DNA from: Candidatus Woesearchaeota archaeon
Lineage (GTDB): Archaea > Nanobdellota > Nanobdellia > Woesearchaeales > GW2011-AR15
Direction of reading: 5' to 3'
Length of the DNA: 9,425 bases
Assembly: GCA_016934775.1 (NCBI GenBank)
Contig: JAFGSP010000019.1
Span: forward strand, 1-9,425
In this document: piece by piece, positions 6,148-9,425 of the stretch
Position numbering within the stretch: position 1 is the stretch's first letter
How the letters are laid out: each line of letters opens with the position of its first letter
The notes under the pieces: generated by a model
The model's database searches: none
What the model was told of the DNA's origin: nothing
The model's input: only the letters and a program-made list of their open reading frames with translations
Position numbers and translations under genes: made by a program

Positions 6148-7827
6148 ATGCCAGAAATAAAGGCAATAAAAGAGATGTTTGAAAAAAACACAGACAGGAT
6201 ATTCTATTGTTTCCTGATTCTGGTGTTCTTGGTGAACAGCATCTGGATAATTGCAGACAATTCTATCACTGTCGGCAATGGGACAGACGGCGCCAATTCG
6301 ATCCTGGCCAAAAAAGACAAGACAGCAATTGAGAAAACAAGGTTTTTTCTGTTTAAAGAGATAAAACCTGATAATCCCCCGCTATTGGAAATAAGCCTTA
6401 TCCCTTTTTATGAGTTTTTTGGCACAAAGACCCTAAATGCATACCTGATAAACTCTGTCTATCTTGCCATCCTTATCTTCAGCACTTATAAGATTGGCGG
6501 AATCCTCTACGGAAAGAAGCAGGGATTCCTTGCTGCATTATTGATAGCAGCTTTCCCTCTGATAATATATTTCTCAAAGACAAATTACAGAGAGTTCCTG
6601 CTTTTATCGTTATCTGCACTTTCTTTCTATATCCTGCTCAAGACAAAAAAATTTTCAGATACCAAATATTCATTCCTTTTAGGGATAATCTTAGGCATTG
6701 CCAGCCTCTCACGATATGACGCAATTATCTTTTCAGGATTCCCTGCCATGGTCTATTCACTCTATTCTTTGAAAAAATTAAGGCATAAGAGCAGAAAAAA
6801 GATACAGAAAGTGCTTCTGAACCTGTTCATCGCATCCATGGTTTCAATGCTGATCGCGGGAATATGGTATTCCAGAAATATTTCTCCGGCACTCTCAAAT
6901 CTCCAGGACAGATATCAAGACAAGGGCGAGATAAATAAAAAAACAGATATTCTAAGTTCTCAGAATTTATTCTATCATGCTAATATAATGTTATATCCGA
7001 ATCTTGGCCTGATATTCAGCATGGTCTTCTTTTTTTCTTTAGCTCATTTCTTTTTCAGAAAAACCAGGTTTGAAGAAAAACTGCTCTTTGCCAGTCTCAT
7101 CGCATCCTATCTCTTTTTGATAATTGCGCCTGTTTCTGATATCACTTTGTTCAGCCCGGCATACTACATCATCCCGCTTCTTATTGTTGGAGCAGTCTTC
7201 AGCATAAGCCATCCGCAGACAAAAAATATCCTAATCATTGTTCTGGTTATACAATCTGTATTCCTTATAGCTTCAGTCGCCGGAATCAGGACGTATATCC
7301 CTGTGTTTGATAATAAACTTAGATTCTATCGGACAGATCAATACAGCCTAAGGCTCAGGCATATGAGATTGCCTTCGTCTGAACCTGATTTTCCTCAGCA
7401 GATATTCAATTTTTTACTGAATGAATCAGAGAATAGTGCAGATAACAGAATCTTGATACTGTCAAATCCTGATGAATATTATTGGATGCTGAATCAGCTC
7501 ATCTATATGAATGATCTTGAGGATACTACTATATTACACGCATTCTATAATGAACCTTCTTCAAGATTTGAATACCATGACCCTATTTTCAATGGAGACT
7601 CCATCAATTATTCTAATTGGATCCTCAACAGAAATTATGATTTCATCATAGTCTTTCTTCCTGTCATAAACAAAAACCATGACATGTCTCTTCAATATAC
7701 TCTATCTCTTGAAGTGCTTTCAATGCCGGAACTGGCTGAAGGCTACAACCTGGTCAGGACCATGGATGACACACGGGTCTATCCTGTCTTTGTTGAGATA
7801 TATCAAAAAGATTATTCAATGGATTAA
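6148..7827 (+). CDS. Polytopic membrane glycosyltransferase, GT-C type (PMT/ArnT-like)
   Basis: The protein has 559 residues from ATG 6148 (562 from GTG 6139). About ten hydrophobic segments fill residues 18-377 (roughly 18-36, 97-115, 125-144, 149-165, 174-190, 224-240, 283-303, 311-329, 335-351, 359-377). Residues 385-559 form a soluble C-terminal domain. The first long loop holds GTDG (45-48) and DNPPL (75-79). NPPL/HPPL in this place and the SKTNYREFLLL segment (143-153) are typical of PMT/ArnT-type GT-C enzymes, which transfer a sugar from a polyprenyl-phosphate donor on the outer face of the membrane. The acidic catalytic residue is not certain: D47 is a candidate, but the usual DE pair is not obvious. 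Translation is probably coupled to radical SAM C. The alternative is an inactive or uncharacterised membrane protein of the same fold. Assignment to the superfamily is fairly safe; donor and acceptor are unknown. Confidence 0.72.
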   Translation: MPEIKAIKEMFEKNTDRIFYCFLILVFLVNSIWIIADNSITVGNGTDGANSILAKKDKTAIEKTRFFLFKEIKPDNPPLLEISLIPFYEFFGTKTLNAYLINSVYLAILIFSTYKIGGILYGKKQGFLAALLIAAFPLIIYFSKTNYREFLLLSLSALSFYILLKTKKFSDTKYSFLLGIILGIASLSRYDAIIFSGFPAMVYSLYSLKKLRHKSRKKIQKVLLNLFIASMVSMLIAGIWYSRNISPALSNLQDRYQDKGEINKKTDILSSQNLFYHANIMLYPNLGLIFSMVFFFSLAHFFFRKTRFEEKLLFASLIASYLFLIIAPVSDITLFSPAYYIIPLLIVGAVFSISHPQTKNILIIVLVIQSVFLIASVAGIRTYIPVFDNKLRFYRTDQYSLRLRHMRLPSSEPDFPQQIFNFLLNESENSADNRILILSNPDEYYWMLNQLIYMNDLEDTTILHAFYNEPSSRFEYHDPIFNGDSINYSNWILNRNYDFIIVFLPVINKNHDMSLQYTLSLEVLSMPELAEGYNLVRTMDDTRVYPVFVEIYQKDYSMD

Positions 7828-7873
7828 GACCACTCCAAAAAAAGGACACCTCGTCGAATAGCAACCTTAATAG

Positions 7874-7883
7874 TTTATATAAA
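7874..7883 (+). promoter_or_regulatory. Archaeal TATA-like box for the GT4 glycosyltransferase
   Basis: TTTATATAAA is centred about 25 bases before ATG 7904, in the 76-base gap after the GT-C gene. It indicates that the GT4 gene, and probably the SGNH gene after it, have their own leaderless transcript although they run in the same direction as the upstream pair. The rest of the gap shows no clear signal. Confidence 0.65.
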
Positions 7884-7903
7884 AGAACCGATTCCATCTT
7901 GGT

Positions 7904-9046
7904 ATGAAAATAGCCATTGTCTATGATCTCATATTTCCCTTCTCAATAGGCGGAGCTGAATCAAGGAATTTCAGCCTTGCGCAACATCTTGTCCTGAAGG
8001 GCCACGAGGTCCATCTTTTCGGGGCAAAGATGTGGAAAGGAAAAGACACAATAAAAGCTGCGAAGAACTTGTATGTTCACGGCGTCTCCCGCTATTCAGG
8101 CAAATATTCTTTCAGCGGAAACAGGAAGATATATGAACCTATTTTTTATTCATTCCGGCTTTTTTTCCGTCTCCTGAAGTATGATTTTGATATTATTGAT
8201 GCATCTGCATTCCCTTATTTTCCTGCATTGTCATGCAAGCTGTATTCACTGATTAAAAGAACTCCGCTGGTAGTGACGTGGCATGAATTTTGGGATGAAT
8301 ACTGGAAGAAACTGGGAATTGCCGGCTGGTTCGGCAGGCCTGTGGAAAAGCTGCTGGCCCTGGTCTCGAAGAACAATATATGCGTCTCTTCATTGACTGC
8401 GAAGAGACTGAAAAAAATAACTGGGAAAGATTCTAAGATTATCGAAAACTGGATTGAGACTGAAGAAATCAGAAAGGCAGTTCCTTCTAGACAGGAATAT
8501 GATATAATCTCCGTAGGAAGACACATGAAGCATAAGAACTTCGGTCTACTGCTGAAAGTGTGCTCAATACTTGTAAAAGACATTCCCCGACTAAGAGTCC
8601 TTATTCTTGGAAAGGGTCCTGAAACAATCACTCTCCTAAGGATGAGAAAAGCCCTCAGCCTGGAAAAAAACGTCGAAATCCTTGGGTTCACAAAAGAGAA
8701 GCAGGAGATGTACAGCTACCTGAAATCCTCCAAGATATTTGTGCTTCTCTCCGAACTGGAAGGTTTCAGCATTGTTGCATTTGAAGCTATGGCAGCAGGT
8801 CTGCCAGTGATTACTCTGAAGTCTGAGAATAATGCATTGAATGGATTTATCAGAGAGATAAAAAATGGGTTTGTTGTGAATAATGAATTAGAGGCTGCCA
8901 ATAGGATTTCAGGGCTTTTGAAAGATAAAAAAATGCAGAAAAAGATGTGTGAATATTCTAAAAACTTCGCAAAGGATTTAGATGCGCATAAACAGATAAA
9001 AAAGATTGAACATCTGTATGAGGCTTACTCCGGAAAAGAAAAATAA
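7904..9046 (+). CDS. GT4-family glycosyltransferase (GT-B fold)
   Basis: A complete protein of 380 residues, normal for the family. The N-terminal acceptor-binding domain (about 1-175) starts MKIAIVYDLIFPFSIGGAES, with the glycine-rich loop GGAE at 16-19 and HE at 127-128. The C-terminal nucleotide-sugar domain (about 195-350) shows SVGRHMKHKN at 203-212 (R206 and K211 are likely phosphate contacts), ILGKGPE at 234-240 and the retaining-GT EX7E motif within EGFSIVAFEAMAAGLPVI (E286 and E294). It should move a sugar from a nucleotide sugar to a lipid-linked or soluble acceptor on the cytosolic side. No membrane segment is seen. Donor and acceptor cannot be read from the sequence. Its own TATA-like box supports the start, and it probably shares a transcript with the SGNH gene 26 bases downstream. 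Confidence 0.93.
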   Translation: MKIAIVYDLIFPFSIGGAESRNFSLAQHLVLKGHEVHLFGAKMWKGKDTIKAAKNLYVHGVSRYSGKYSFSGNRKIYEPIFYSFRLFFRLLKYDFDIIDASAFPYFPALSCKLYSLIKRTPLVVTWHEFWDEYWKKLGIAGWFGRPVEKLLALVSKNNICVSSLTAKRLKKITGKDSKIIENWIETEEIRKAVPSRQEYDIISVGRHMKHKNFGLLLKVCSILVKDIPRLRVLILGKGPETITLLRMRKALSLEKNVEILGFTKEKQEMYSYLKSSKIFVLLSELEGFSIVAFEAMAAGLPVITLKSENNALNGFIREIKNGFVVNNELEAANRISGLLKDKKMQKKMCEYSKNFAKDLDAHKQIKKIEHLYEAYSGKEK

Positions 9047-9072
9047 CTCCCGGATTTATTACTGGGCAACAA

Positions 9073-9425
9073 ATGAACAAAAGATTCTTGCAGGAAAATT
9101 TAGTAATAAGCTTATTCATAATTATAATGCTTGTTGTGTCCTTTGATATTGTTTATCAGACCTATGTAAATCACAAATTCAGTAAAGACAGGTTCGAAAA
9201 GGACATTACTATTTCGGAAAAGAACGGCATGACCCCGAATTCGACTATGTTCTCTTACAGACATAAGGCTACATTGAATAATGAAGGATTCTGGGACAAT
9301 GATTTCACAATAGACAAACCACTGAACCTAACAAGGATAGCTGTCATCGGTGATTCTTTTACTTTTGGATTTGGTCTGGAAGACCCAAAACAGAATTATC
9401 CGAGCGTTCTAGAGAGTATGCTGAA
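9073..9425 (+). CDS. Membrane-anchored SGNH/GDSL-hydrolase-like protein (N-terminal part only)
   Basis: An open frame begins at ATG 9073 and runs off the right edge after 117 codons. Residues 9-28 form a single hydrophobic segment, preceded by K3 and R4, which would anchor the protein with the rest outside. Residues 88-102 (RIAVIGDSFTFGFGL) match block I of SGNH hydrolases, with S95 the likely nucleophile. The following LEDPKQNYPSVLE is the usual continuation in members linked to exopolysaccharides. Such proteins remove or transfer acyl groups, often acetyl, on glycans. The later Gly, Asn and Asp/His blocks lie outside the window, so activity cannot be judged. The gene follows the GT4 gene by 26 bases with no clear promoter or strong ribosome-binding site, so it is probably in the same operon. 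Confidence 0.8.
   Translation, partial: MNKRFLQENLVISLFIIIMLVVSFDIVYQTYVNHKFSKDRFEKDITISEKNGMTPNSTMFSYRHKATLNNEGFWDNDFTIDKPLNLTRIAVIGDSFTFGFGLEDPKQNYPSVLESML

Noticed and set aside
8215..8691. 158-codon minus-strand open frame
   Set aside because: It is antisense to the GT4 gene, serine- and phenylalanine-rich as in typical shadow frames, and has no promoter.

Overview
The window looks archaeal. Five of the seven genes have a TATA-like box (TTTAAATATA, TTTATATAAA and similar) centred about 25 to 28 bases before the start codon. That spacing puts the transcription start on or next to the ATG, so these mRNAs are probably leaderless, which is common in archaea and unusual in bacteria. The sequence is moderately AT-rich. 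I suspect an uncultivated lineage (possibly a DPANN group such as Woesearchaeota), but that is a guess: nothing here fixes the phylum.

Layout. 1-1325 (minus, runs off the left edge): B12-binding-type radical SAM enzyme A. 1326-1456: divergent promoter region. 1457-3118 (plus): NodU/CmcH/TobZ-type O-carbamoyltransferase. 3108-4535 (minus): radical SAM enzyme B, tail to tail with the carbamoyltransferase and overlapping it by 11 bases. 4536-4644: second divergent promoter region. 4645-6138 (plus): radical SAM enzyme C, followed at once by a polytopic membrane protein resembling GT-C glycosyltransferases (6148-7827). 7828-7903: promoter region. 7904-9046 (plus): GT4-type glycosyltransferase. 9073-9425 (plus, runs off the right edge): N-terminal part of a membrane-anchored SGNH-hydrolase-like protein. 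No stretch above 131 bases lacks a gene, and I see no RNA gene, mobile element or CRISPR array.

How the genes may work together (inference). Two glycosyltransferases, a carbamoyltransferase and an SGNH-type protein are typical of a locus that builds and decorates a surface glycan or glycolipid. The three B12-type radical SAM enzymes could add methyl groups or rearrange carbon skeletons on sugars, a lipid carrier or another unactivated carbon. The carbamoyltransferase would cap a hydroxyl, and the SGNH protein could add or remove acyl groups outside the cell. The combination of three dissimilar B12-type radical SAM enzymes with a carbamoyltransferase in an apparent archaeal surface-glycan locus is the most interesting feature. 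Its product cannot be read from the sequence.
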